From contig NZ_BJYM01000010.1 of assembly GCF_007991515.1 (NCBI RefSeq), forward strand, positions 1 to 64,000: a stretch of 64,000 bases of DNA. Reading direction: 5' to 3'. This DNA is from Oceanobacillus sojae (lineage in GTDB: Bacteria; Bacillota; Bacilli; Bacillales; Amphibacillaceae). Every line of letters starts with the position of its first letter. Positions within the stretch are counted from its first letter, which is position 1. The position numbers and the translations under genes are program-made. The notes beneath the pieces were generated by a model. The model ran no database searches. It saw nothing but the letters and a program-made list of their open reading frames with translations, and was not told where the DNA came from. Shown here in pieces: positions 26,031-34,767 of the stretch.

Positions 26031-26807
26031 ATGAAGGATAAATCAAAATACGTTACACCAGATGGTTATACGAGTGATATTGCTGTATTTACCATTGTAT
26101 CCGAAAATACTGAAGCAAAAGAACAGCGTAAAAAAGAACCACCGAAGAAAATATTGAAGCTTTTGTTGATTAAAAGGGCTAAAATAGATGCAGAAGGCAA
26201 CCCTAATATGGAAGCTGGTAAATGGGCTTTGCCTGGCGGGTTTGTTGACGCCAAAAGAAGGGAAACAGCTTTACAGGCAGCAGCAAGAGAGCTAAAAGAA
26301 GAAACGGGAATTGATCAAGTTTTTCTAAAGCATTTTGGAACATATGATGCATGGGGAAGAGACCCTCGCGGTTGGATTATATCAAATGCGCATTATGCAA
26401 TTGTGCCGGAATTTCAGCTTGAGAAAAGAGAGGCGGCGGATGATGCAGAGGAAGTCGACTTGTTCTCATTGGAAGAAATAAAGCAGCTTTCTTTAGCATT
26501 CGACCATCAAAAAATAATTGCAGATGCTGTGTCATTGATTGAATGGGATATGCATCATTCAACGGTTGCAAGAAACTTTTTACCTGAAGAATTTACTTTA
26601 TCTGAATTACAGCGTGTACTGATGACTGTATCTGATCATTCCAGAATTACAAATACATCTGTATTTTTTGGCAAAGCACCTAAGTTACCTTTTCTGGAAA
26701 AGGTTGCCGATACGAATGGGAACTTAAAGAAAACAGAACGGAATTCGTTCAGGCCGTCTCAGTTATATCGATTTAATGATAATATTGTTTTCTCATCTAT
26801 TTGGTAA
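26031..26807 (+). CDS. NrtR-like Nudix regulator of NAD biosynthesis
   Basis: The N-terminal part is a Nudix domain: GKWALPGGFVD then AARELKEETGI, the Nudix box with its glutamates. The C-terminal third (FTLSELQRVLMTVSDHSRI and QLYRFN) looks like the winged helix of NrtR, where ADP-ribose binding to the Nudix fold releases DNA. The two following genes are pncB and nadE, the classic NrtR-controlled NAD salvage genes, and a palindrome lies over the promoter. Alternatively it is only an ADP-ribose pyrophosphatase; the intact-looking REXXEE residues mean hydrolase activity cannot be excluded. Length is 258. Confidence 0.78.
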   Translation: MKDKSKYVTPDGYTSDIAVFTIVSENTEAKEQRKKEPPKKILKLLLIKRAKIDAEGNPNMEAGKWALPGGFVDAKRRETALQAAARELKEETGIDQVFLKHFGTYDAWGRDPRGWIISNAHYAIVPEFQLEKREAADDAEEVDLFSLEEIKQLSLAFDHQKIIADAVSLIEWDMHHSTVARNFLPEEFTLSELQRVLMTVSDHSRITNTSVFFGKAPKLPFLEKVADTNGNLKKTERNSFRPSQLYRFNDNIVFSSIW

Positions 26808-26847
26808 TAGAATTGGAAACATATAAACCCACAGGAGGAAATCGGAA

Positions 26848-28308
26848 ATGAATTATATAGATGACAGCTTAATGCTGCACACAGATCTTTATCAAATAAA
26901 TATGGCTGAAACGTATTGGCATGATGGAATACATAATCGCAATGCAGTGTTTGATTTATATTTTCGCAAGCTGCCGTTTGGAAATGGCTATGGAGTATAT
27001 GCGGGATTAGAACGAATTATTGAGTATTTACACAACTTTCGATTTAGTGAATCAGATTTAACCTATCTAAAGGACCTTGGCTATAAAGAAGATTTTATTG
27101 ATCATTTACGCGATCTCCGGTTTACAGGTTCTTTGAAATCAATGCGTGAAGGGGAAATTGTTTTTGCAAATGAGCCGATTGTCCGGGTAGAAGCTCCTTT
27201 AGAAGAAGCGCAGCTGCTGGAAACAGCTTTATTAAACATTGTGAATTACCAAACACTTATTGCTACCAAAGCATCACGTATCAGACAACTGGTCAGAGAT
27301 AACCCTGTAATGGAATTTGGTACAAGAAGAGCACAGGAAATGGACGCTGCAGTATGGGGGACAAGAGCGGCTTATATCGGCGGTTTCAGCGCAACAAGCA
27401 ATGTCCGGGCTGGTAAATTGTTTGGGATTCCTGTATCTGGTACACATGCACATTCGATGGTTCAAGCATATCGTGATGAATATGTTGCATTTAAAAAATA
27501 CGCAGAGCGTCATCGTGAGTGTGTCTTTTTAGTGGATACCTACGATACACTTTATTCTGGTGTTCCTAATGCTATTAAAGTAGCTAAAGAATTAGGAGAT
27601 AAAATTGATTTTAAAGGTATTCGGATTGATAGCGGCGACCTGGCATATCTTTCGAAGGAAGCCAGAAGAATGATGGATGAAGCTGGATTTACCGATGCAA
27701 AAATTTATGTCTCTAATGATTTGGATGAATACACGATAGCAAGTCTTCAGGCCCAGCATGCGCAAATTGATGTTTGGGGAATCGGAACAAAGCTGATTAC
27801 AGCATATGATCAGCCCGCACTTGGAGCAGTTTATAAGCTGGTATCTATTGAGGATGAACAGGGAGAAATGGTAGATACGATTAAATTATCTGGCAACCCT
27901 GAAAAAATGACAACACCAGGGAAGAAAAAAGTTTATCGGATTATTAATAAAGGGAATCATCATACGGAAGGTGATTATCTGACACTAGAGGATGAAGATC
28001 CTAATCAAGAAGCGGAAATTATGCTTTTCCATCCAATCCATACGTACTATAAGAAAATGGTTTCTAATTTTGATGCAGTTGATCTGCATCATGATATTGC
28101 AGTAAATGGTCAAATCGTCTACGAATGCCCAAGTTTGCTGCATGTACAAAATTATGCGAAAAACCAGCTTCAGCTGTTCTGGGATGAATATAAGCGGACA
28201 AACTATCCGGCTGAATATCCTGTTGATTTAAGTATAAAACTATGGAATAACAAAATGGAGCATATTGAAAATGTGAAGAAAAAAGTAAAGCAGGACCAAA
28301 ATCTTTAG
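26848..28308 (+). CDS. pncB: Nicotinate phosphoribosyltransferase
   Basis: This full-length 486-residue enzyme converts nicotinate, PRPP and ATP into nicotinate mononucleotide. Typical blocks are LMLHTDLYQINMAETYW, FDLYFRKLPFGNGYGVYAGL, EFGTRRAQEMDAA, the catalytic histidine region GTHAHSMVQ (near residue 200) and the phosphate loop FKGIRIDSGDLAYLS. It starts 40 bases after the regulator with ACAGGAGG. It acts upstream of NadE in NAD salvage. Confidence 0.95.
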   Translation: MNYIDDSLMLHTDLYQINMAETYWHDGIHNRNAVFDLYFRKLPFGNGYGVYAGLERIIEYLHNFRFSESDLTYLKDLGYKEDFIDHLRDLRFTGSLKSMREGEIVFANEPIVRVEAPLEEAQLLETALLNIVNYQTLIATKASRIRQLVRDNPVMEFGTRRAQEMDAAVWGTRAAYIGGFSATSNVRAGKLFGIPVSGTHAHSMVQAYRDEYVAFKKYAERHRECVFLVDTYDTLYSGVPNAIKVAKELGDKIDFKGIRIDSGDLAYLSKEARRMMDEAGFTDAKIYVSNDLDEYTIASLQAQHAQIDVWGIGTKLITAYDQPALGAVYKLVSIEDEQGEMVDTIKLSGNPEKMTTPGKKKVYRIINKGNHHTEGDYLTLEDEDPNQEAEIMLFHPIHTYYKKMVSNFDAVDLHHDIAVNGQIVYECPSLLHVQNYAKNQLQLFWDEYKRTNYPAEYPVDLSIKLWNNKMEHIENVKKKVKQDQNL

Positions 28309-28407
28309 TTCCATGTTAGAAAAGTATCATTTGCAGCAGAAGTTCCCGGTTGTGCGAGTAAATCGTCACCAACTGCAAAACAGATAAAAATTCAGTAAGC
28401 CAAGTGA

Positions 28408-28447
28408 AAAAACTGCTGATTCGCTAAGACAGGTGAATAGGCAGTTT
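28408..28447 (+). other. Hairpin between pncB and nadE
   Basis: AAACTGC and GCAGTTT pair across about 25 bases in the 160-base gap. There is no T-tract, so it is more likely an RNA-stability or processing stem than a terminator. Confidence 0.35.
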
Positions 28448-28468
28448 CTAATAAAGGAGTGTCTATAA

Positions 28469-29296
28469 ATGAGTGAATTACAACAATCCGTTATTAAAGC
28501 ATTACATGTAAAACCGGAAATTGATCCAAAAGAAGAAATCCGTAACCGTATTGATTTTATGAAGGACTATTTGCGGAAATTTAGTTTTGCAAAAGGCTTT
28601 GTTCTTGGAATATCAGGCGGCCAGGATTCTACACTACTTTCAAAATTAGCCCAGTTGGCGATTGACGAATTAAACGAAGAGCATGAAGAGGAATCTTATC
28701 AATTTATTGGCGTAAAGCTCCCATATGGAAAACAGGGTGATGCTGATGATGTAGAAGATGCAATTCAGTTTGTACAGCCTTCGAAGATATTCACAGTAAA
28801 TATTAAAAAAGCTGTGGATGCCAGTGATAAAGCATTACATGAAGCAGGTATAACTATCAGTGACTTTCTAAAAGGAAATGAAAAAGCAAGAGAGCGCATG
28901 AAGGCACAATATAGTATTGCCGGTATGCATAATTGCTTTGTATTAGGTACAGACCATGCAGCAGAAGCAATTACCGGGTTCTTTACAAAGCATGGAGATG
29001 GAGCCTGCGATCTTGTGCCGCTCGAGGGTTTAAATAAACGACAGGGAAAGCAGTTATTAAAAGAGTTGGGCTGTCCTGAGCATCTTTATATGAAAAAGCC
29101 TACTGCTGATTTGGAAGATGAACGTCCAGCCTTAGCTGATGAAGAAGCATTAGGTGTGACCTATGAAGAAGTGGATGATTATTTAGAAGGTAAAGAAGTG
29201 TCTCAGGAAGCAAAAGAAGTTATTGAGGCTCACTATATCAAAACGATGCATAAGCGTGAGCCGATTGCGTCCATTTATAATGATTGGTGGAAATAA
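28469..29296 (+). CDS. nadE: NH3-dependent NAD synthetase
   Basis: This 275-residue cytosolic enzyme makes NAD from nicotinate adenine dinucleotide, ATP and ammonia. The ATP pyrophosphatase loop SGGQDSTL lies at about residues 48-56. Other family blocks are [44 protein letters not shown] and [17 protein letters not shown]. There is no glutaminase domain. It is the last gene of the NAD salvage operon; a terminator follows ten bases after the stop. Confidence 0.95.
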   Translation: MSELQQSVIKALHVKPEIDPKEEIRNRIDFMKDYLRKFSFAKGFVLGISGGQDSTLLSKLAQLAIDELNEEHEEESYQFIGVKLPYGKQGDADDVEDAIQFVQPSKIFTVNIKKAVDASDKALHEAGITISDFLKGNEKARERMKAQYSIAGMHNCFVLGTDHAAEAITGFFTKHGDGACDLVPLEGLNKRQGKQLLKELGCPEHLYMKKPTADLEDERPALADEEALGVTYEEVDDYLEGKEVSQEAKEVIEAHYIKTMHKREPIASIYNDWWK

Positions 29297-29305
29297 AAGC
29301 AGCAG

Positions 29306-29333
29306 AGGACGGGTGAATCATTCGTCCTTTTTT
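29306..29333 (+). terminator. Terminator of the NAD salvage operon
   Basis: AGGACG pairs with CGTCCT around an 11-base loop, followed by six T. Confidence 0.75.
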
Positions 29334-29385
29334 GCAAGCTCTTTTCGTTCTTAAATAATGGTCAAGAGGGTGTAACATACATCTT

Positions 29386-30327
29386 CTAAATAAAATATAA
29401 AAAAAGTAAATAAACCAGAGGAATGCTGATAGCCGAAAGAAGGGTGGAGAAAAAGACAACCACCGCAGAAAATTCCACGTCTCCCCCATATACTTGTGCA
29501 TACATACTTATCGTGGCAGGACTTGGAGTCGCAGAAAGCAGACATGCTATCATAAACCACTCAAAAGGAAGATGAAATAACAGTAATGGCAGAAAAAAGA
29601 GGATTGGATAAATAAATAACCGGCTTATGACGGCGATATAAACAAAAATATCCTTCATATATGCAATAACATCAGAAAAAGTAATCGTTGAAATCATCAT
29701 ACCGATCATAATCATGGATAAAGGTACTGTCATCTGCCCGATGGTCGCTATCGGCTCCATAATAAAAGCAGGAATTTGAACAGGAAAGATAAATAAAATA
29801 AAACCGAACACTGTTGCTAAAAAGCCGGGATTTTTCAAGATAAACACAGCTTTGGAATCTGGAAGCATACCAGGGTTCATAATATAAATGGCATATGTCC
29901 ACATCAAAACGTAATAAATCAGGTTAAATACAGAAGCAAGCAGAATTCCCTCCTGGCCGAACAGCTGCAGAATAATGACCATGCCGATAAACCCTTGATT
30001 ACCAAATAAAATAACATTTTCAAATACCGCTTTACGTTCTCTCGGCAATGTCAGCCTTCTCGTAATAAACCGGCTTAAAAAAAGGGTCCCTCCCATAATA
30101 TAGATGGAAAGGACAAACATAATGAAGGCGCCATAAGCTTGTTCGTACTGGAAAGGTATATGCATGGAGCTGATAATCAGACAGGGTAGAGCCACATATA
30201 ATAATAAAGTTGTCATAGCACGCTGCCCTTGTTCAGAGATCAGTTTCTTCCGTCTGATGATCCAGCCAATTGCAACAATAATATATAGAGAACCAATCTG
30301 ATATGCCAGTGTAAACAATGAATCCAT
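29386..30327 (-). CDS. AEC family transporter (second copy)
   Basis: This 313-residue protein has ten predicted membrane helices, with GNQGFIGMVIILQLFG near the middle and LSATPSPATISMYAQVYGG near the end, both usual for AEC permeases. It is only distantly similar to the copy at 21547. It lies downstream of xylulokinase on the same strand, with about 70 bases between, and could be cotranscribed with it. GGTGGAGGAG precedes ATG 30327. Substrate unknown. Confidence 0.82.
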   Translation of the reverse strand: MDSLFTLAYQIGSLYIIVAIGWIIRRKKLISEQGQRAMTTLLLYVALPCLIISSMHIPFQYEQAYGAFIMFVLSIYIMGGTLFLSRFITRRLTLPRERKAVFENVILFGNQGFIGMVIILQLFGQEGILLASVFNLIYYVLMWTYAIYIMNPGMLPDSKAVFILKNPGFLATVFGFILFIFPVQIPAFIMEPIATIGQMTVPLSMIMIGMMISTITFSDVIAYMKDIFVYIAVISRLFIYPILFFLPLLLFHLPFEWFMIACLLSATPSPATISMYAQVYGGDVEFSAVVVFFSTLLSAISIPLVYLLFLYFI

Positions 30328-30396
30328 GCTCCTCCACCTCTCGCTTTAGCGTACCACTACAGGTTATTCATAAGGTGAGAAACATGTGATACATGA

Positions 30397-31908
30397 CTAC
30401 ACTTCATTCCCGTTTCGATATTTCATTAAATCCTTATTGATTTGCTTTGTTGATGCATAAACAGATTTATACAATGTAAAGAGCTCCTTGTATTTTTCTA
30501 CATTTTCACGTATAGGCTCCACCGTTTGTGCATCCTTCAGGAAAACAGAAGCGCATTCCGGAAGCGTTTCAAACCAGCCTGATCCGTAAGCAGCCAGCAT
30601 AGCAGCCCCCATTCCCGGACCTTGCTCACTGCCTGGTTTTATTACCGTGGTATTAAAAATATCTGCCTGCATTTGCAGCCACATTGTACTTTTTGCCCCG
30701 CCGCCAATAGATATAACGGTATCGACTGACTTTCCATTCTCCCTGAAAATTTCTAAAGATTCATTTAATGAAAAAGTGATTCCTTCCATAACTGCTCTTG
30801 TAAAATGCTTGCGTTTATGAGAGCTGTCCATGCCAATAAAGCTGCCCCGGATAGATGCATCAACGTGAGGGGTACGTTCTCCGGCAATATAAGGCGTAAA
30901 CAGGAGACCATTTGCCCCGACAGGAACGTCTGCTGCTTCTTGTAAAAGATCATCGAATGTCATTTCTTTGGCAAAAGTATTTTTAAACCAGGATAAGCTA
31001 TAACCTGCAGCAAGCGTAACTCCCATGGTGTAAAAAGCATCGGGAGCAGCATGGTTAAGGTAATGTACCTTTCCTGCAAATGATTTATTACCGGCATCCT
31101 CATAAGATAAAACAACTCCAGAAGTACCGATACTGGCCATCGTTCTTCCTTCCTCCAAAATACCTGCTCCAATCGCTCCGCAGGCATTATCAGCACCGCC
31201 GGCAAATACGCTGATTTTTTCAGAAAGTCCCGTTTTCTCCGCTATAATTTCATCGATATTTCCAACCATTTCATGAGAGGGAACAAGCGGCGGGCACAGC
31301 TCAGGATCAATATCTAACGCTGTGCAAATTTCATCGCTCCACGAACGCTTCTCTATATCTAACAAAAGTGTCCCTGCAGCATCCGAATAATCCATATGTA
31401 ACCGGCCGGTTAATCGGAAGCGCAAATAATCCTTTGGTAATAAAAACAGCTTTGCTTTCGAATAATTTTCAGGTTCATATTTTTTTACCCATATTATTTT
31501 AGGCAGTGTAAAGCCTTCCAGTGCTATGTTTTTTGATATATGGAGAAGTTTTTCTCTGCCAACCTGTTCTGTAATTTCCTGACATTCTTTTGTAGTACGT
31601 GTATCATTCCATAGGATAGCCGGTCGAATAGCATCATGGTTCTCATCCAATAATACAAGACCATGCATTTGTCCGGAAAAGCTGATTCCTTCAATATCAG
31701 ATACATCTCCAGGAAAGCTGTCTGTAAGCTCAGTCAGTCCAGCTATTGTCTGCTCTACCCAATCTTCCGGGTTTTGCTCGCTATACCCGGCTTTTTCTTG
31801 CATTAAAGGGTATTCTTTTGATATTTCTTGAATCACTTTTCCATTCATGTTTACTAATAAAAGTTTGACTGCACTAGTCCCTAAGTCTATTCCAATGACA
31901 TATTTCAT
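30397..31908 (-). CDS. xylB: Xylulokinase (FGGY family)
   Basis: This 503-residue FGGY kinase starts with the phosphate-1 loop GIDLGTSAVKLLLVN. SGQMHGLVLLDENH, ILWNDTRTTKEC and the C-terminal IGGGAKSTMWLQMQADIFN and GPGMGAAMLAAYG blocks match xylulokinases of the XylB type. It phosphorylates D-xylulose or a related ketose such as L-xylulose. No xylose isomerase is next to it. It shares its strand with the ROK regulator upstream and is opposite to the kdgT-type operon, so it may serve the same pathway. AAAGGAAAT lies upstream of the ATG. Confidence 0.88.
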   Translation of the reverse strand: MKYVIGIDLGTSAVKLLLVNMNGKVIQEISKEYPLMQEKAGYSEQNPEDWVEQTIAGLTELTDSFPGDVSDIEGISFSGQMHGLVLLDENHDAIRPAILWNDTRTTKECQEITEQVGREKLLHISKNIALEGFTLPKIIWVKKYEPENYSKAKLFLLPKDYLRFRLTGRLHMDYSDAAGTLLLDIEKRSWSDEICTALDIDPELCPPLVPSHEMVGNIDEIIAEKTGLSEKISVFAGGADNACGAIGAGILEEGRTMASIGTSGVVLSYEDAGNKSFAGKVHYLNHAAPDAFYTMGVTLAAGYSLSWFKNTFAKEMTFDDLLQEAADVPVGANGLLFTPYIAGERTPHVDASIRGSFIGMDSSHKRKHFTRAVMEGITFSLNESLEIFRENGKSVDTVISIGGGAKSTMWLQMQADIFNTTVIKPGSEQGPGMGAAMLAAYGSGWFETLPECASVFLKDAQTVEPIRENVEKYKELFTLYKSVYASTKQINKDLMKYRNGNEV

Positions 31909-31976
31909 CTCTTTTTATTTCCTTTCTGTTATTGTAATTTGGAGAATATATTTTTTTACCAATTTTTGTCTAGAGA

Positions 31977-31992
31977 ACGCTGTTAGCAGCGT
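31977..31992. other. Small hairpin upstream of xylB
   Basis: ACGCTG and CAGCGT form perfect 6-bp arms around TTAG. It sits in the xylB leader or promoter region and may be an operator; no regulator is assigned. Confidence 0.3.
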
Positions 31993-32023
31993 ATCTTCCA
32001 ATTTTTGGTGCGAGCCGATATAA

Positions 32024-32161
32024 TGTGTTTGCATAGATGGTATACTATTCAAAGAATACTGTCTTAAACTCGAAGTGAAAGCAGTACCTGATATGAATGT
32101 AGTAAAATTAAAAGAGGTCCATGAAAAGCGTATCATTTTTGAAATTACTATTAAGAAATAA
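32024..32161 (+). pseudogene. Possible relict C-terminal gene fragment
   Basis: On the plus strand an open stretch ends in VKAVPDMNVVKLKEVHEKR and then IIFEITIKK before a TAA at 32159. The alternating strand pattern reads like the end of a hotdog-fold or similar protein. It is bounded upstream by a stop and has no start or ribosome site. I take it as a possible tail of a deleted gene; the family is a guess. Confidence 0.25.
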
Positions 32162-32165
32162 TTAT

Positions 32166-33383
32166 TTATTCAGAGCTAACGTGATAATCATTTTCAAAAA
32201 AGTGTGTTAATGCAATAGCAATGGCGCCAATAATGGTTGAATCAGAACCTAATTCAGAAAATAAAATATCTAAGTTTTTATTGTGATCAGGTAATACATT
32301 TGAGCGAAGTGTTTCAATCAGAGAAGGTTCAACCCACTTTTTGAGTTTGGTAATATCTCCTCCTATTAAAACGTTTTTAGGGTTTAAAACATTTACAAGA
32401 CTGATGAGACCTATACCTAGAAAACGCCCTATTTCTTCTATCTCTTTTATCACTAACGGATTATTTTGACCAGCCAGTGTTTCCAGGAATTCAACAGAAA
32501 GCTGTGAAAAAGGGCTGGCATCTAATTGTTCTGCTACCTTGGGCACACTCGAAAGTTTCTTTAGCAGGGTATTCGTGGAAGCATACATTTGCCAGCAGCC
32601 TTTACTTCCACAAGAGCATCTTTTACCATTGTATTTAACGATAAGATGCCCTGCTTCTCCAGATAATCCATTATAGCCGCGAAATAATTCATTTTTTATA
32701 GTAGCGGCACTTCCTATGACGTTGCCGACACTTATATACAAGGTATCGGTTAAAAGGTTATTCTTATCAAATTGCTTTTCTCCAATCAAGCCAACCCGTG
32801 CCTGATTATCTACAACGCAAGGAATTCGAAATGTATCGACAATAGTTTGTCTTAAGTCCACAGAGTTCCATTTTAAAGATGGTGCTTTTAAAACTGTACC
32901 GTTCTCATCAATCATACCTGGAAAACCAATACCAATACACGTAATTTGAAAGAGGCTTTCTTTAGCATGATCCTGCATTTCTTTAATGGATTCAATGATA
33001 TTTTTTATAACAAACTTTGGTGTGTTACTTCTTAACTCCTTTGTAAAACGCTTGACTATTTGTCCATTTAGATCAGCTAAGGCAACTTCTAATAGTTTGG
33101 ACTTAACAGTAATCCCAATAACAAACCCGGAATCCCCATTTATGGAATACATAGTTGGTTTTCTGCCTCCTGAGGATACCCCTTCGCCTAATTGTTTAAT
33201 AATCGAATCTGATTCAAGCTCATTAACTAATCGAGATACTGTTCCACGATTAAGCCCGGATTTAGTGACAATTTCAGGCTTTGAAAGAGGAGAGTGGTCT
33301 CTTATTATACTTAAAATTAGTGCTTTATTAATTTTTTTGACCAAGTACTGGTCTGCAGTAATCGTTTCCACTTTAAATATCAT
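32166..33383 (-). CDS. ROK family transcriptional regulator (XylR/NagC type)
   Basis: This 405-residue protein has an N-terminal winged helix at about 15-75 (ILSIIRDHSPLSKPEIVTKSG then LNRGTVSRLVNELE), followed by a ROK sugar-binding domain with GIGFPGMID, the zinc knuckle CSCGSKGCW and VLIGGDIT. It should repress sugar genes until its ligand binds. It is upstream of xylB on the same strand and divergent from the isomerase-kdgT operon, the natural target. GGAAGGA directly touches ATG 33383, so an in-frame GTG four codons on is an alternative start. Confidence 0.85.
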   Translation of the reverse strand: MIFKVETITADQYLVKKINKALILSIIRDHSPLSKPEIVTKSGLNRGTVSRLVNELESDSIIKQLGEGVSSGGRKPTMYSINGDSGFVIGITVKSKLLEVALADLNGQIVKRFTKELRSNTPKFVIKNIIESIKEMQDHAKESLFQITCIGIGFPGMIDENGTVLKAPSLKWNSVDLRQTIVDTFRIPCVVDNQARVGLIGEKQFDKNNLLTDTLYISVGNVIGSAATIKNELFRGYNGLSGEAGHLIVKYNGKRCSCGSKGCWQMYASTNTLLKKLSSVPKVAEQLDASPFSQLSVEFLETLAGQNNPLVIKEIEEIGRFLGIGLISLVNVLNPKNVLIGGDITKLKKWVEPSLIETLRSNVLPDHNKNLDILFSELGSDSTIIGAIAIALTHFFENDYHVSSE

Positions 33384-33481
33384 TCCTTCCGCTATGTTTA
33401 GAGCATAAAAATGTAATGAAAGTAATTAAAGAGAACTTTGCATTACCTAAGAACAAACAAAGGTATTAAGGAGTAAAAATT

Positions 33482-33562
33482 TTAACCTTTGGCATAAACT
33501 TTTTGCCCTGCGACAAATGTCTGTATATCACTATGAGGATATAAGATTAAGATCTATTCAAA
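33482..33562 (-). pseudogene. Relict C-terminus of an amidohydrolase
   Basis: Read on the minus strand, the sequence ILILYPHSDIQTFVAGQKVY followed by AKG and a TAA stop is the typical C-terminal beta strand and hairpin of amidohydrolase-superfamily enzymes (compare the common pattern D-h-h-x-T-F-V-x-G-K-x-V). An in-frame TAG precedes it and nothing upstream continues the match. It looks like the tail of a deleted amidohydrolase/deacetylase gene. This is a short match read by eye. Confidence 0.4.
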
Positions 33563-33786
33563 CTGTATTTTGTAGCTTTACTTTATAGAAAAAATGCTTA
33601 TTATCTCATTTTATATAATAATTATATGCATTTTTAAACCATATTTACAGTGATATACTTCATTTGCTTTGAAAAAAACGATTTATTTAAGTATATTTTA
33701 ACACCTTAAAACATTATTATATAAGCATTTTTGGAAAATAATAAAAAAAATTTATATAAATTTAGTTCTTCCTATGGAAAAACAAA

Positions 33787-33816
33787 GTTTAGTGTGTTAA
33801 TATAAATCCACTGAAC
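33787..33816. promoter_or_regulatory. Candidate ROK operator
   Basis: GTTTAGTG (33787-33794) and CACTGAAC (33809-33816) are inverted arms with one mismatch and a 14-base AT-rich spacer. The spaced half-site layout resembles operators of XylR/NagC proteins. It lies about 120 bases upstream of the first isomerase gene. Confidence 0.4.
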
Positions 33817-33894
33817 GATTTTGTTCCATAATGAAAGCCCTTTCTTTTGCTAGCAATAAAAGGAAATAAGGCAATTACGTCGTGTTAAAGAAAA

Positions 33895-33908
33895 TGAAAA
33901 CGCTATCG
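33895..33908 (+). promoter_or_regulatory. Putative CcpA cre site
   Basis: TGAAAACGCTATCG matches the cre consensus (TGWAARCGYTWWCW) at all but the last base. It lies 28 bases before the first isomerase start, where bound CcpA could repress the operon in good carbon sources. Confidence 0.6.
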
Positions 33909-33936
33909 GATTCTAATAGAAACAGGAGGATTGCAA

Positions 33937-34767
33937 ATGCGTATTAAATTTGGGTGTCATACTTCTACTTGGGAATTGGACTACGATAAAGAAACGGATT
34001 ACCTTGATGAAGTAATGGATACGGTAAGTAATGCAGGTTTTAAAGGGGTAGATGTTCAGGTTGCCATGCTGGGAAGGTATCAAAATGACCCTGAAAAGTT
34101 AAAACGGTCATTAGATGAAAGAGGAATTTCGCTGGCTTCATTAACAGTTCCATTTACATGGGAGAACGATGAAGAAACAAAAAGCGAAAGAGAACGTGCA
34201 GATTATTACATTGATTATTTAACAAATTTTCCTGGAGCAGTAATGAATCTTCCGTCACGAGTAGGAGCTAATAGAGACAATTTGCTGAAACGCCAAAAGC
34301 AAATTATTGGTTGTGCAAACGCCGTTGGAAAACGAGCATATGAAAAAGGCGTGCAAGCTTCTTTTCACCCGGCTTCTCCAGAAACATCCTATTTTAGAAC
34401 GAAAGAAGATTACGATGTTTTATTTGACCTTTTAGATATATCCTATATGAGCTATACACCGGATGCAGGTCATATAAAAGCTGGAGGGATGCGTCCAGAA
34501 GAAATTATTAAAGATAATCTTTCTATTATTAAGCATGTTCATTTTAAAGATTGCTCTAACAATAATGAATGGAGAGAAATGGGGACAGGAGATATTGATT
34601 TCCCTTATATCGTACAGACGCTCAAAGATAGTGGTTATCAAGGGTGGATCATGATTGAAGAAGAAACAGAAGAAGCTGGGGCAGATCCAGATAAAGTTAT
34701 TTTAAATGTTGGAAAATATGTTGAAAAGAACTTGAAAACGATTGTAAATAAGGAGAGAAGAAAATGA
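33937..34767 (+). CDS. Sugar phosphate isomerase/epimerase, IolE-like TIM barrel
   Basis: This protein of about 276 residues is an AP-endonuclease-2-type TIM barrel. Metal-site segments are visible: ASFHPASPETSYF, YTPDAGHIKAGG, HVHFKDC and the C-terminal glutamates IMIEEETEEAG. It is most like inosose dehydratase/hydroxypyruvate isomerase-type enzymes. ATG 33937 is chosen because ACAGGAGG is seven bases upstream; TTG 33931 touches it. It overlaps the next gene by four bases (ATGA). The substrate is unknown, but context indicates sugar-acid or ketose breakdown. Confidence 0.8.
   Translation: MRIKFGCHTSTWELDYDKETDYLDEVMDTVSNAGFKGVDVQVAMLGRYQNDPEKLKRSLDERGISLASLTVPFTWENDEETKSERERADYYIDYLTNFPGAVMNLPSRVGANRDNLLKRQKQIIGCANAVGKRAYEKGVQASFHPASPETSYFRTKEDYDVLFDLLDISYMSYTPDAGHIKAGGMRPEEIIKDNLSIIKHVHFKDCSNNNEWREMGTGDIDFPYIVQTLKDSGYQGWIMIEEETEEAGADPDKVILNVGKYVEKNLKTIVNKERRK

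Larger units (their letters stand above)
33384..33936. other. Divergent intergenic region between ROK regulator and sugar operon
   Basis: About 550 AT-rich bases hold no intact gene. Found here are a relict amidohydrolase tail (33482-33562, minus strand), an imperfect inverted repeat (33787-33816) and a cre-like site (33895-33908). Both divergent promoters should lie here, but I cannot assign -35/-10 pairs with confidence. Confidence 0.5.

Noticed and set aside
32986-33408. Plus-strand frame of 140 codons
   Set aside because: Antisense to the ROK regulator, which has complete domain motifs. No start signal was found.
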